DNA of 64,000 nucleotides from positions 1-64,000 of the forward strand of contig MU853185.1 in assembly GCA_033085395.1 (NCBI GenBank). Direction: 5' to 3'. The notes below the pieces were generated by a model. That model made no database searches. It was not told the origin of the DNA and saw only the letters and a program-made list of their open reading frames with translations. Origin of the DNA: Xanthoparmelia taractica (Eukaryota > Ascomycota > Lecanoromycetes > Lecanorales > Parmeliaceae). Below are positions 46,413 through 58,200 of this stretch, piece after piece (the stretch's first letter is position 1; the number at the start of each line of letters is the position of its first letter). Position numbers and translations under genes: made by a program.

Positions 46413-47318
46413 CTATCTCTGCTTGGCCAGGATCCGTTCGATCAAGGAGGCGCTTGCACTGTGCTTGTCGCATCCGAGATACACGACAAGTTCCTTCGTG
46501 TCTAGTTGTGATGCTTTCCAGCGGATGTTCTGTACGGCAAATGCCGTTCTTGCCAAATCCTCTTGAGCATGAGACAGAACTATCGCATCACATGTCTTTA
46601 TCAAGGCTACCAATGCTGTTTCACCGGTATAGTCCACGTATTCTAGGTAGTACGCATTATGGTGCGCGAGCACGCTTTCATGGTCATGAACACGCTCGGT
46701 CGGGGGTTTACAGCTCTGACGGACGAGATCGAAGGTTGTATCGGAGGTAAAGCATGATCGGAACCGTAGACTGATGTGCTCGGTGTTCTGGTAGCGTTCC
46801 AAGATTTCACGCCCTATTGTAGGCCAATGGGTATGAAATTTTGTGGTTGCATTGTGTTGCTTAAAAGGGCCTGTTTCGTATGCGATAGCGATATTCTTGA
46901 CATGGCGATGATAATGTTCGATTCCCTCACTTCCTAAGTCATGCGGCTCGACTTGGCAAGCCCATAGTTCCGTCCATGGTGACTCCTCACACGTTCGGCA
47001 TTTTAAGTGAACCATAGTCTTGGAGTAGAGTATGGGTAGCGTCTCGCTGTAGATCTGCTTGCTTGTCCTGAGTATCTGTGTGCAGGCTAGGCTGCCGTAG
47101 GATTTGTAGTTATAGGAGCCGTGGGACTTCTCACGCGACCGGCATAAGGAGCATCTAGCGCGGTATAGGTCGAATTTTCGCACCATCAGCTCCTCGTAGA
47201 TCTGTAAACGAATCTCGACAGGAAGCTTCATAAATCCTGGGAAGGTGCAGTTTGGGGCAGTCGGCTCTTCCTGAGTTTGGGCTTGCGATAGAGCTGTTTG
47301 GGCAATAGGAACTGTCAT
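46413..47318 (-). CDS. F-box-like / 2EXR-type hypothetical protein
   Basis: Single long frame of 301 residues. Residues ~30-45 carry F-M-K-L-P-V-E-I-R-L-Q-I-Y-E-E-L, the F-box-like motif seen at the head of a very large fungal family, followed by QILRTSKQIYSETLPILYSK, the usual second conserved block. Two Cys pairs (CSLC, CRTC) lie nearby. An upstream ATG at 47391 plus a 65-bp intron (GTAGAG..TGACAG) would replace the first two residues and add five (MALSTLQ), and cannot be excluded. The family is expanded in Pezizomycotina; F-box relatives act as SCF ubiquitin-ligase adaptors, but no substrate domain is visible here. It lies next to a second member, 605 bp away on the same strand. Confidence 0.7.
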   Translation of the reverse strand: MTVPIAQTALSQAQTQEEPTAPNCTFPGFMKLPVEIRLQIYEELMVRKFDLYRARCSLCRSREKSHGSYNYKSYGSLACTQILRTSKQIYSETLPILYSKTMVHLKCRTCEESPWTELWACQVEPHDLGSEGIEHYHRHVKNIAIAYETGPFKQHNATTKFHTHWPTIGREILERYQNTEHISLRFRSCFTSDTTFDLVRQSCKPPTERVHDHESVLAHHNAYYLEYVDYTGETALVALIKTCDAIVLSHAQEDLARTAFAVQNIRWKASQLDTKELVVYLGCDKHSASASLIERILAKQR

Positions 47319-47923
47319 AAGGGGTCAGTTCGACAAGAGATTACAACGCTTAGAGTTGAGAGCCTCTACCTTGTAACGTCGAGAGCGCCATCCTGAATGT
47401 CAGTCTCGACGGTACTCTCAATGATTTACTTGACACTCTACAGTCAGGCGCTGATTTTGTGCATACGGGTCGCGTTCGACAGCCAGAGGATTCAAAGCGC
47501 TGTCGGAAGAGTTTCGTTGTAGCGATGTGGAAGAGTGTGTAGTGTGAAGTGGAGTGTGGCTGGGTTTATCGCAAAGGATCGATGTTTGTACGTCGAACAT
47601 GTACAACCTGGCCAGAGCAAGGTAAAGGCGTGAAAGTCGGGGATCAGCCCAAGTGATAGAGGGCTTTTAGTGGAGATGAAGACGTCAAACCTTCAGGAGG
47701 AGCAGGCAGGAAGTGTGAGGTCACAAGGAAAGAATCAAAGAATCAAAGAATCCTGAAAAGGTCGACGAGGTCGGAGACGCCTGCCCGGTCACCTGTCCTT
47801 TTCTAGCGCCAAGCACTGCCTTATTCAATCACCCCTGATCTCCAAACTTGTAAGAGAATGATCCTCTCAGTTCCATCAGCATCCAAGGTGGATATCAGTA
47901 CTAAATCCCATCGTGGCCTTGGA
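47319..47923. other. 605-bp gap between the two F-box-like genes
   Basis: It holds the promoter of the downstream - strand gene. It includes a GAAAGAATCAAAGAATCAAAGAATCC short tandem repeat (AAAGAATC) near 47728-47752. No gene is seen. Confidence 0.4.
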
Positions 47924-48820
47924 TCACGCTGGCGGCAGACGGATATCAGTCCAGCTCACCATTTTCACTCCAAAGTTGCACTTTTCCATTTCCTCTTGTG
48001 TCTGGAAAGCAACGACTGCGTCACATAGGGCCTCTATGTAGCGTAGATCTTCTCTCGCTTCTGCCCTGGCAGGCAAAAGAGATGCTGCATCTTCCAACCT
48101 CCTTTTGTAGTTCAGCTTACGTGCTGCCATCAAGTCTTTGCGCTGGAAGACCAGAAAGGTGGCCAGCCCAGGCACCCTTACTAGAAGTTCGACCTTAAAT
48201 TGCTCTAAGCCTGGAAACGATCTTAGGACATCACTCTCCACTACGTGCCACCACCGGTTCGGGAAATTGTTAACCTCGTTGTGATGAGCCCAGTGAAGCT
48301 TAAAGAACAGTCTCCTCACATGCCGTTTGGCGGCGTCGCTTGGACATTTGATGACCTTCGCCACGCCAGCCCACTCGCTATGGCGGTTCGCAATGATGCC
48401 CGCTTCAAAGCGTTCGAAACCGGCACGTTCCAGGGTTCCCGGTACATCATTGCGGTGTCTCGCAACCTTGACTCGACTTGAATAGGCGAATGGGCCATAG
48501 CAGAAGAACGAAAATACATTCTGAGAATAGAGAATGGGCAAGGCTTCGTCGTAAATGGCTCTGTTCGTGCGGAGCAGCGTTGGGTTCAGACACTCTCTAC
48601 CAATCGTGGGATCTCGCAGGTTTGCACAAAATTTACATGTGCAGAATGTGCGAAGCAGGTCATTAGACTGGATCAGAAGCTCGTTGTAGATGAGGAGGCG
48701 AATCTCAAGGGGTAGGCTGAGAAAGCGGGATCCGGCGTTCGAGGTGTCGGCATCAAAAGAGAGGCTAGGGGCAAAGCGTAATGACATTGGAGGACCGCTC
48801 AACTCCATATTGTCTTGCAT
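47924..48820 (-). CDS. F-box-like / 2EXR-type hypothetical protein, paralogue-like neighbour
   Basis: One exon, 298 residues from the first in-frame ATG (MQDNMELSGP). The frame is open a further 36 codons upstream without an ATG. Residues ~32-50 read FLSLPLEIRLLIYNELLIQS, the same motif class as the neighbour at 46413-47318. NPTLLRTNRAIYDEALPILY gives the second shared block, with a C-x-C-x-x-C cluster between them. The C-terminal halves of the two proteins are not obviously alike, so they are old duplicates or independent members of a large family. Function is unknown. Confidence 0.7.
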   Translation of the reverse strand: MQDNMELSGPPMSLRFAPSLSFDADTSNAGSRFLSLPLEIRLLIYNELLIQSNDLLRTFCTCKFCANLRDPTIGRECLNPTLLRTNRAIYDEALPILYSQNVFSFFCYGPFAYSSRVKVARHRNDVPGTLERAGFERFEAGIIANRHSEWAGVAKVIKCPSDAAKRHVRRLFFKLHWAHHNEVNNFPNRWWHVVESDVLRSFPGLEQFKVELLVRVPGLATFLVFQRKDLMAARKLNYKRRLEDAASLLPARAEAREDLRYIEALCDAVVAFQTQEEMEKCNFGVKMVSWTDIRLPPA

Positions 48821-49928
48821 TGATGTTTGTGGTGCTGGGCTGTACACTGTGATGCACTGGATTACAGGATGATGACTGAAAGTGATGGCAAGCCAGCCGT
48901 ACCAGCGAAGGCTGGAGAAGTCCGCCAAGCCTTAGAAATATACCTTAGTGTAAAATGGTAATTGGACTCAAAGTCGCTCAATCCTGTCCTCTTGACTACC
49001 TTATGTGATTCTTGCTAGCGAAAAAATCTGAAGCTTGCATCCATGGGATTCGTAATCAGGATCCTACCATTTGACTCAGGTAGCTAGTTCATGTGCGAAC
49101 TACCGCAGAAAACCGGCCAAAACACATTATCTTAACAGCCGGCCTTGGTTCGCTGTCAAACATAGCCTATCAGCTGGCGAATTGACCAGATCTGAAAGGT
49201 GGTCATCGATGCGAATATCCTATAATCCCACCGCGAGATCTGAGGTTCTCTGTAGCCATGAATCAGGCAAGGCTGACAAAGTGACGAAATCTACCATCGT
49301 CCATGAAATCAGTCAGTGTTCAAGAATTTACCGTGCTCTAAGAAATTGCATAGCTGATCATGCTCGAATTCATGGCCGCAGAATCGGGGCAGTTTAATCA
49401 TCTGAGATATCAGACTCTAGAGAAGCTCCAGGTACGGGGACAAGCTTTAGTATTATGTTGTACGTTACGGTTGAAGGTGAAGGATGGTTTCGAAGGGAAT
49501 CAGGACTCTAAATATTTTCAAAGCTGCACAGGTACGGGTGGTCGCTCTACGGAACATCGTTGCTTCTTCAGTGAACTTCTCTAAACGAACTTTAGGTCAA
49601 GATTCTAGCCGATGCAAGGAGTATTCTGTCACGGTCTTTGCCATTCCTGAATCGACAGGATCATCAGACACGTCGGTTATGGCTCCGATGATACCTGATA
49701 TTTGCGGTCGCCACGAGTTGTTAAAACACTCCTTGCCAGCTCTACTATGAAGTCCCGTTTGCTTGCTTGAGGTTGGTGAAAGGTTGGATTGCGGGTGAAG
49801 GATATCATCTCGAAGACCCCGAAAATGTCTATACAAATCTACCTAGAGACAAAGAAACCTCATACCAAGGCCCAAAGCCTCAGACGAAACTCTCAATTTA
49901 ATCACCTTGCCTGCAAGACCCTCGCTCC
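48821..49928. other. 1.1-kb gap, no confident gene
   Basis: Normal composition. Frames at 49071-49397 (+), 49484-49750 (+) and 49597-49836 (-) are short, overlap one another and resemble nothing known. Confidence 0.4.
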
Positions 49929-50580
49929 CTACGCAGTAGCCACCTCAGTCGCATTCACTGTCCCAACAGCCCGCTCAGCAGCCCGCAAAGTAATCCTTAT
50001 CTTCCCATCCTCCTTAGTCGTGAAACCGCCCGTACGCGGTCTTCTTGACGAAAAGTCAGTACAGACAGTCAAGAGCAAATTCGCAGCCACGGTGATGGAA
50101 GTCCACGTGCTAGGCACGGCGCCCCCGTCGGGCATATCGATGTATACGGTACAGTCGCCATGGGTTTCCCTGATGGGAAGATAGCCAATGTCGTCGTGGC
50201 CACCGCGGTGGAAAACGACGGGCTCGACGGATTCGGGGAGGAGGAGGATGCCTGCGGCGCAATTCCTGGATGCAAAGTCTCACGGTTAGTGGTGCTTATG
50301 CTAAGGGAGACAGGGTGCAGTCAGTGCCTTGGAGCACGTTTCGCGGAGGTTTCACTCCGGAGACTCATGTGGAAACTTATACTCTGCTACAAAACAAAAT
50401 AGGAGACTCCAAGGATACCTACTGGATGCTGCCGACACTTGCGGGTGTACAGTCTGCAAAGTCATTGTTTGGGGGGGTGGTGAGGTTGGTGGAGTCGGCA
50501 AGGATGGCTGGTAAAAGGAGGGGGAGGATGATATGAGCAGAGTGGGACAGCAGGGTCGTGCCGAGTGGATGAATTCTCAT
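49929..50580 (-). CDS. Predicted small secreted protein with four cysteines
   Basis: Two exons, 50580-50423 and 50265-49929, give 164 residues. The 157-bp intron has GTAGGT donor, CTAAC branch site and CATCCAG acceptor, and splices out an in-frame TAG. The N-terminus contains a hydrophobic core (IILPLLLPAILA) after a short polar lead, consistent with a signal peptide. The mature part has Cys in DFADC, QNC, GDC and TVC, the blocks VVFHRGGHDDIGYLPI and CTVYIDMPDGGAV, and TGGFTTKEDGKIRI near the end. The even cysteine spacing suggests two disulfides. I recall similar small secreted proteins in Dothideomycetes but cannot name a family. It is next to another predicted secreted gene in the same orientation. 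Confidence 0.7.
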
Positions 50581-50939
50581 CCTGGCTTCGGACTCCTCAA
50601 TGAGACGACTTTCGCTGCAAGATGATGTCTATGTGACTTCAACGAAATGGTAGCACGTTGGTCTATTTAAGCAAGAATCGGAAAGTCACGTGAGGCGCAG
50701 TAGGCTGTTGGCGCAGTGCGCTTTCCATCAAACATCCGCTCCATTTTGCGATGCGCAGAAAATGCCACCGGGAGTCAAAGTCTGTCCTTGAGCAGTTGCC
50801 ATGTATGCGGAACTGAAGGCGCGAGTACACCTGTAGGAAGAAAGTTAGAGCTTAGCGAAAACACAACTATTTACCTCCAGATAGAACAGAAAGCCTGATC
50901 GTCCCAGCCCACAGAGCAAAAGCTTAATGGCCGTACGCC

Positions 50940-51603
50940 TCACTCCTCCGTAATCTCCCTTGAACTCTGACCTGGGCCGCTAAGCAACAACCTTGCATAC
51001 CCAACCGTCCCCATACCATCGTCCTCGACAAATATGTCCGCACACACAAACCTCCCACCTCGATACATAAACTCCCATATACCTTTCAACACATTGTCCA
51101 CCATACCATACGTGAGGCGTTTGATTTGAGTTGGAGGCCAGTGTGTGATAGCGAAGAAGCAACCGGTATAGTACGGGTCGCTCATGTACGGATCATCGCT
51201 AGGGAAGAGGACGTCGTCAGCGGCCTGGTAGTGGGAGGCGAGGTAGCGACGGAGTTTGATTTGTGTTTGGAGGATGGTGCGGACGAGTTCCTCGCGCTCG
51301 ATGGGGTAACGCCTGAGCTCGAAGCGGAGAGTTGTAGGTGTGTTGGGGACTCGGTATTCGATGGCAGCATTGGCTTGGGAGGCCGAGGTGTTGAAGAATC
51401 TGCCAGACACTAGTGAGCGAGTGGATGAACAAAGGGACTAGGAGAAACTTTTACATTGACGCTGCTGCCGCTGCTGAAGCGTTGCTGTTCGGTCCTTGTT
51501 CCAGAGAAACTGAATTTGGCTGATCGAGAATCACGATGTTGAGAAGAGAGAAAGCGTTGCTTGCGAACAGGAGCAAGATGGTACACCAGGAGAAGAGCGC
51601 CAT
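50940..51603 (-). CDS. Predicted secreted or signal-anchored protein, unrecognised
   Basis: Two exons, 51603-51455 and 51399-50940, give 202 residues. The 55-bp intron (GTAAAA..TGGCAG) restores frame between an Ala-rich stretch and FFNTSASQAN. The N-terminus MALFSWCTILLLFASNAFSL is a good signal sequence, with no second membrane segment. The mature part contains RFELRRYPIEREELVRTIL, a GMVDNVLKGIWEFMYRGG block, and FVCADIFVEDDGMGTVGYA near the C-terminus. The pattern of an aromatic, Gly-rich core after a helix recalls fungal proteins of unknown function. An alternative acceptor at CACTAG 10 bases upstream gives the wrong phase. Confidence 0.65.
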
Positions 51604-53462
51604 CTGAAGCCTTTGGAAGATCCAATGGGCTTCACAGCGCAATCCCTCTATTGGTAATGAGACTCTGCTTTGGACACGGGCTCGAAAATGCTAAAATGGT
51701 GACAGAGACAAAAGCGACAAGCGACACTGGTTGAAGCGACGCGCAGAAAACAGAGGCAATGGGAGAAGTAGTAATTGGTTGGCTATCGACCTTAGGCGCG
51801 CAGATTAATAACAAGTTGGCACAGATTTTGCCGCTTCATCGTTGTATCTCGAGGGAGTCACGCAACAGGCTTGGAAAACATAGCTCAGCCGAGTAAGGGT
51901 TGAAGGCCTCCTAGAGAATCAATACCTGCGGTTAGGCCTCATCTCGATGTATCAGCATCAAGTAACATACTCTGTGACGATCACACTTGGGTTCCATACC
52001 AAAGGAAAGCCTTTATAAGTGATCGATGGATGCATTTTGAAAGACTTCTCGTTCATCAGGGGTAGGAATTAGAAATCCTAGAGTAAGACGTCTCGTTGAC
52101 CCATGAGGATTTGGAAAATCCTGAAACCGTCCACGGGGAGTTACATGCCAAGATCGTACTTGTGGTCACCAATCTCAATCCGAGTCAAAGGTAACTTTGG
52201 CGTTGACAAGCGGCGGGTCATTTTCCGGGGCAAAGGAGCATGATGCTTCATCCTTATTGAATCAATGCTATTTTATGATTTGCAGTACTACGTCCATGGC
52301 AGTGCGATTTGCCTCCATCTGCCGTCGATCGCTCAGAAACCTTCTCGAACAACGACATGCCTTACTGTGGATGACTATCAATGTGCCACGAGCCAAAGTT
52401 AGTCAAATTGACCGGTCGACGAGCACCCCGTTCCTAAAGAATTGAAATCTTTAACTACTTGGACCGGTCAGGGTACGGTCATTAGGGTATTGCCGCCTGA
52501 GGAGAAAAGAAGCGAGGTGAGCTGATAGCCAATGGCGTCCGCGACTATGTAGACTTGACTGGGGAGAGTTCGGAGAAAGCGACTCCCATTGATTGCTTGA
52601 TACATGCAAGCTTATGGAATCTAGTAGAATTGGCATCAGACTTGGGATGTGACTGTGAAATGCTACTGAAGGCAATAGCGGAGCGGGCTTATATTGTTGT
52701 GTAGTAGACTCCAGATATCTTGCGGCCACCACCGCAAGCTCTCTCGTAGCAATTTGTGAGGAGCCAAGCTTTCTCTTCTAACACAGCAGTCTCCCGAAAC
52801 GCTTGCTCAGCGTGAAGGGCAGGAAGTTGAAGATTTGGTTCATGCTGATCTCCAGAAGTCCCAGACAATGCGCTTGAAATCTGATGACAACAACGTAGGA
52901 CCGAATGATACGTCTTGCGCTATCACTAGTCCTGGCTATTTGGAAGCATACCTCACGCTTGCCAGTTTGGCTTGGAATGAGCTGATTCAGGCGAATAATA
53001 AGAGTATAGAGTGGATAGATCAAGAGGTAGCCTTCAATAGACTAAGTATCCAGGTCAGGGCAAAATCATTGTAAGGAGCCGATTCCTCGACGAGTCGAAT
53101 CCACGGGCCACGGCACCTTCTAAGTAATAAACATAAGCTATACTGCCTGCCTCATTCCTAGCGCCAAGATGATCTGTCAAATCTGCCGTAAGCGGCTGAC
53201 AGTCGCCGAGGAGGATGAAGAACCCCATTGTCACGCAACAGGTCTTTCTTGATCAAGATGACAGCTCTCTATAAGTGTTGATAAGCTGCAGATGAATGAC
53301 GAGCTAATTCGATGGTGTACTGCCAAGAATGGTCAAACCTGACCTCCAGTGCCACCGACATCCAGTGCTTGGAGATCATCCACGATTTGTCGCGAATCAT
53401 GCTCGACCTCTGGTATTATTCAACAATCGCCCACCATTTGATCCCATTCATCTCTTGTACAG
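51604..53462. other. 1.9-kb gap with an orphan exon-like segment
   Basis: Mostly without coding signal. At about 52784-53074 (+) a frame starting right after a textbook TTCTAACACAG acceptor reads QQSPETLAQREGQEVEDLVH and on to a stop. It looks coding, but I found no upstream exon with an ATG. A short MICQICRKRL start at about 53169 is not extendable. These may be remains of a degenerating gene. Confidence 0.35.
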
Positions 53463-54824
53463 CTAGGCTTGCTGCATCCCATAGTTTATGTTATACCGAA
53501 GTAATTCTTTCTCAGCTTGCTGTAAATAATCCCATGGCCAAGTCGTAGTCTCGTTTTCATCCAAAACCCAGATGTAACAATTCGGGATGAAGTCGACAAA
53601 AATACGCTGTAACCAGGGGTTCGATTCTCCAATTGGTTTTTGAGAAGCAAAATCTGCCATCCAGAGGACTTCATCTTCCGCAAACTCTCTCCATGACTCG
53701 CTGTATTCTTCCTCCGTGCTGAAACTCATCGTCAAATGACGTAGTACAGGCGTAGCTAACTTTGCAGCGGCCTGGCACGGTTTTTCGGCCAGTATATTAT
53801 AGGCGGATAGATGCAATTCGCGAAGGCATTGAAACTTGGAAAAGTCAGGGATGCCACTCACGGTTGATGTTCCATCTTCATTCGATGTATTTAAGATGAA
53901 ACCGACCCTGATATACTGCAGCGTTTCACGATGAACACTCAAGACAAGTTCTAACGCGTCATGCTTGTATTCGAACCCATATTTCGAAAGAGTGAAGTGT
54001 GACAAAGAGAGCCTCACAAGTTTTGAGAATCTTGTTAGAAGGATACTGGTGCAGTGAGGCGAACAACTCGGATCATCCAGTTTTAGGGACGTTATACCGC
54101 TAGAGGAAGAACAAGCGATAACAGAGAGCTTGTCAATTTGATCTTGCGAGGGTGGTTCAATTGGAACCCATGGTGCCATAGGGGCATCACCTTTACCCAA
54201 GCCATAGCGACACAGTCCCAAATCTCTAAGTGTTGGCTGATTAAAGTGCCCAAGGATCATTTGTAAAGACGGACCGTCAGCGTAAGCTGAAAGCCGCAAG
54301 ACTTCTAAATGCGGAAGCTTCCCAACAGCGTGGATGATGGGCCAGACTTTGGTGGACCAAGCCAGAGACATCAACACAGTGCGGGTGGCCGGGCAAGACT
54401 TTATAGTATGACCAATTTGGTGGCATGTGGCTTCGCTCGGATGCCACCTCTGGACAGCGAGTTTCCGAACATGGTTTCGTAGGTCTGCTTGTTGTCTCAA
54501 GGTCTCGATTACTTTCGCATTGCGGCGCTGGTGCCACACTGACTGATCACAAGACACAATATTTCGGTACAATACAGCATCGTAACTGCGTTCCCAATGC
54601 TTGCAAACGAGCGCGACTGGAGGACATTGCTCATACGTAGGCGGCTCATAGAGGTCGATTTCGGGGGCAAGATAGGTCATTATTTCAACCAGAAGCTCAA
54701 CTGGCAGAATATCAATATAGCATTTGCCCAAAGCATCGGGTGGTGGTCCAGGAGGCCGCGGTATGAGACATAGCGTTTGCTGTGGAGAAGGGCCAAGATA
54801 GCACTGTCTTAAACGTCGTGGCAT
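53463..54824 (-). CDS. F-box / leucine-rich-repeat-like protein
   Basis: Single exon of 453 residues from the first in-frame ATG (MPRRLRQCYLG); the frame is open 11 codons further but starts with GTG. Residues ~38-85 match an F-box: DILPVELLVEIMTYLAPE, then VALVCKHWERSYDAVLYRNI. The rest has spaced Leu-rich segments (LEVLRLSAYAD, LRDLGLCRYG, ITSLKLDDPS, LVRLSLSHFTL, LRELHLSAYNI), as in irregular LRR domains of fungal F-box proteins. Such proteins bind Skp1 and present substrates to SCF ubiquitin ligases; the substrate is unknown. It is divergent from KAP123 across 463 bp. Confidence 0.82.
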   Translation of the reverse strand: MPRRLRQCYLGPSPQQTLCLIPRPPGPPPDALGKCYIDILPVELLVEIMTYLAPEIDLYEPPTYEQCPPVALVCKHWERSYDAVLYRNIVSCDQSVWHQRRNAKVIETLRQQADLRNHVRKLAVQRWHPSEATCHQIGHTIKSCPATRTVLMSLAWSTKVWPIIHAVGKLPHLEVLRLSAYADGPSLQMILGHFNQPTLRDLGLCRYGLGKGDAPMAPWVPIEPPSQDQIDKLSVIACSSSSGITSLKLDDPSCSPHCTSILLTRFSKLVRLSLSHFTLSKYGFEYKHDALELVLSVHRETLQYIRVGFILNTSNEDGTSTVSGIPDFSKFQCLRELHLSAYNILAEKPCQAAAKLATPVLRHLTMSFSTEEEYSESWREFAEDEVLWMADFASQKPIGESNPWLQRIFVDFIPNCYIWVLDENETTTWPWDYLQQAEKELLRYNINYGMQQA

Positions 54825-55287
54825 GTTTGTTCTCTTTCTGTAATCAAAAGAGCTCACGAATAGGATTGGATAGCAAGGTATTTATCGAATGCAATCAAAG
54901 CTATGATGGTGTACGATGTGGGGTTCTCCTTATGCTCAGCTTCTGTGGAATCTGCCTCTGTAGCTGGATGGTTTAGCATGGCAAGCAGAAGGAGTAGATC
55001 TTAGAGCTAAGGTATGCTTGCACATACAGTCAACACAGTGTCAGTGCAATTAACATGCGACTAGAGACGTTGTGATCACGTCTGTAAAGCTGGCCTTCCA
55101 CGCTTTAAGAAGCTCAGTCTTAGATGACAAGGTTGAGCTTAGGAGTTATTGCGGAGCTACTGATGGGCCCGTTACTGGATAAACTTCGGCTGTTGATAAA
55201 TAGCCGAGGCGCAAAATATCCTTTGAAGTTTTGATGTGGTGGAAAAATAACAGCCCACATCACACTTGGAACTTTACACCAACCATC
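54825..55287. promoter_or_regulatory. Divergent promoter, F-box gene / KAP123
   Basis: 463 bp between opposing start codons. No clear TATA box or known operator is seen; short ATG-initiated frames here are not convincing. Confidence 0.4.
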
Positions 55288-58200
55288 ATGGACACTCAGA
55301 AATTCTTAGGGCTTTTCCAAGAGGTGCTTGCACGTGAGTTAATTGTTCTGCCATCAATCTGCTCCAAGACTAATCTGAAGCAGCGGATACAAATCGAGTA
55401 AAAAGAGCGACGGCAACTCTTCGCACCAATTTCTACCCTCTGCCTGAGTCACTCACGGTTCTCATACACTTAATACTGTCTGATCAAGCTTCCCCACTTC
55501 GACAATTGGCTGCCACACAGGCTAGGACCCTCGTATCAAAGCACTGGAAAAGTATTCCCGCCGATCAAAAATCTCAAATACGCCAGCAACTTTTGCAAGG
55601 CACGCTACAAGAATCAGAACAGCTAGTTAGACATGCGGCCTCCCGGGTAATCACTGCCATAGCAAAGATAGATCTGGAGAATGGGGAATGGCAGGATGTC
55701 TTCAATGTCTTACTTCGTGCTGCGAATAACCCCAGCGTACGACAGCGAGAAGTGGGAACTTACCTTCTCTTCACAAGTCTTGAATCTATTGGTGAAGCGC
55801 TTATGCATCGATTCCAAGACGTTTTGACCACCTTTTCTAAGACGATACGTAAGTAATGATCCTTTTGTGCAGCAACAAGCTGACAGTCATCTAGGCGACC
55901 CTGAAAGCGCAGAAGTGCGGATCAATACCATGCTAGCAATGAGTAGACTGGCCATAGTCTTGGACACCGATGATGACGAACCATCCCTCAAACTGTTGCA
56001 AGAAGCCATACCCCAGATGGTTGCAGTCCTCAAGCAGGCTGTGAATGAAGGGGATGAAGACCGTACAACGCAAGCATTTGAGGTTTTCCAAACCCTGCTC
56101 GGCTGTGATTCTTCGATTCTCAACAAACATTTTGGCGACCTAGTGCAGTTCATGATCAACCTTGCAGCGCAGCGAACCTTGGAGGAAGATGCCAGAACGC
56201 AAGCGCTGAGCTTCTTAATGCAGTGCATTAGGTACCGCAAATTGAAGATGCAGGCTCTAAAAGTGGGAGAGCAGATCACACTAAAGTGCTTGGAGATAGC
56301 ATGCGAGCTTGGCGACGCATCCGTAGATGACGAGGACGTGACTACACCACGGTCGGCGCTGGGACTACTTGACGAGATGGCTGCGAGTCTGCCACCAAAC
56401 CAGGTGGTGGTCCCCCTACTACATGCTCTTGGCCCATACGTCAATAGCCCGGACCCTGACAGGAGACAAGCTGGCATCATGGCGTTGGGGATGTGCGTTG
56501 AGGGAGCCCCCGAGTTCATCAATACCCAACTAAAAGAGATTCTCCCCCTAATCATGCGATTGATTGACGACAGCGATTCAAGGGTGAGACGTGCTGCAAT
56601 GGAGGGTGTGATGCGATTAGCCGACGAGCTTCCGGAGGAACTTGGAAAGGAGCACAAGAAACTAATGCCGACCCTTGTCAAGCAGATGGACATTGCAATG
56701 AAAAACATGAGCGGCCCAGACGACCGGCAAAACCTGGAGATTATCAAGACAAGCGTCACTTGCATAGACGTGGTCGTTGAAGGCTTGGACTCGGAAGACA
56801 TCGAACCGTATCTTTCTGAGCTAATGATCCGGCTGAGCAAATTGTTTTCGAGCGACATATTCAGAATCAAGATCGCAGCCGTCTCAGCGACAGGCGCCAT
56901 CGCTGCCTGCGCTAAAGAGGCATTTCTACCATACTTTGAACAGACGATGAATTCCTTATCTGCATACGTTGAGATAAAAGATAGCACTGAGGAACTCGAT
57001 CTACGCTCTTCGACCTGTGATGCCATGGGCAGCATAGCATTGGCTGTGGGTCCTAAACCATTTCAGCGGTATGTTCAGCCTCTCATGCAGGCGACAGACG
57101 AAGGATTGCACCTCGATCATCCACAACTCAAAGAGACCAGCTTCCTCTTCTGGTCAATGATGGCAAAGGTCTACAAAGACGAGTTCAAGCCCTTCCTAGA
57201 AGGCGTACTCAGGGCCTTATTTGAAAGCTTAGAGACTGAGGAGTCTGAGCTTGAAGTCGATCTTGGTGATGAAGCCGAAGATTTTGCTGGCAAGGAGATT
57301 ACGATAGGTGGCAAAAAGATTAAAATCTCTGCTCTGAGCGAGGACGATATCGTAGCGGCTGACGAGATTGAGGACCTTGATGACGAAGCTGCAGCTGCTG
57401 GAAGTGATGACGATTGGGATGACTTGGATGTTGTCACCGCAGTTGCCCAGGAAAAAGAGGTCGCTGTCGAAGTTTTAGGAGACATATTGACACACACAAC
57501 TCAGAGCTACATTCCATATATGGAGAAAACCATCGAAACTGTTGTCCCCTTACTGGAGCATTCTTATGAAGGTGTCCAGAAGGCGGCCATCAGCACGCTC
57601 TTCCGAGCATACACTGCCGTTTGGGACCTTCAGCCAGACTCAATGAAGAACAACGCTCCTGGTTTGCCGATGGATCCTGAACCCAGCCCACAGATTCAGA
57701 AGCTTGGAGAAATTATTATGACGGGTACTCTGGCCATATGGCAAGAAGAAGAAGACAGGTATGTTGGGATGCGCTTCTCCAAGACTGATTTGATCTTTCT
57801 CCCTGTTAAATGATGACACATCTGTCGTTAATCCCAGCTCACTCAGAGCACCAAGGTGCATTGCTGAGAAAACGAATTTGCTTCTGATCGTTCCTCATGC
57901 TCTATACGCCTACATTTGAACTTGGAAAAGCGCAGCAAGTGACTGACATTCTATAGAGCCACCGTCACAGAGATCAACCGCTCCCTCGCCGCCACACTCA
58001 AAGCTACGGGTCCCTCCCTAATTGCCGATACCGGGACCCTGAAGAACGTGACCGAAGTCCTGGTCGCCATAATCACCAAAGCGCACGCCTGTCAGAAAGA
58101 TTTTGGAGACGAAGAAGACCTAAGCTCTCTCGATGGCACCTCAGAATTTGACTGGGTGACGATCGACACTGCTCTTGACGTCGTCATCGGCATTGCCAAT

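Noticed and set aside
55887..57035. 382-codon open frame antisense to KAP123
   Set aside because: The opposite strand encodes a conserved karyopherin with correct splicing. The antisense product is Ser/Arg-rich and unrecognisable.
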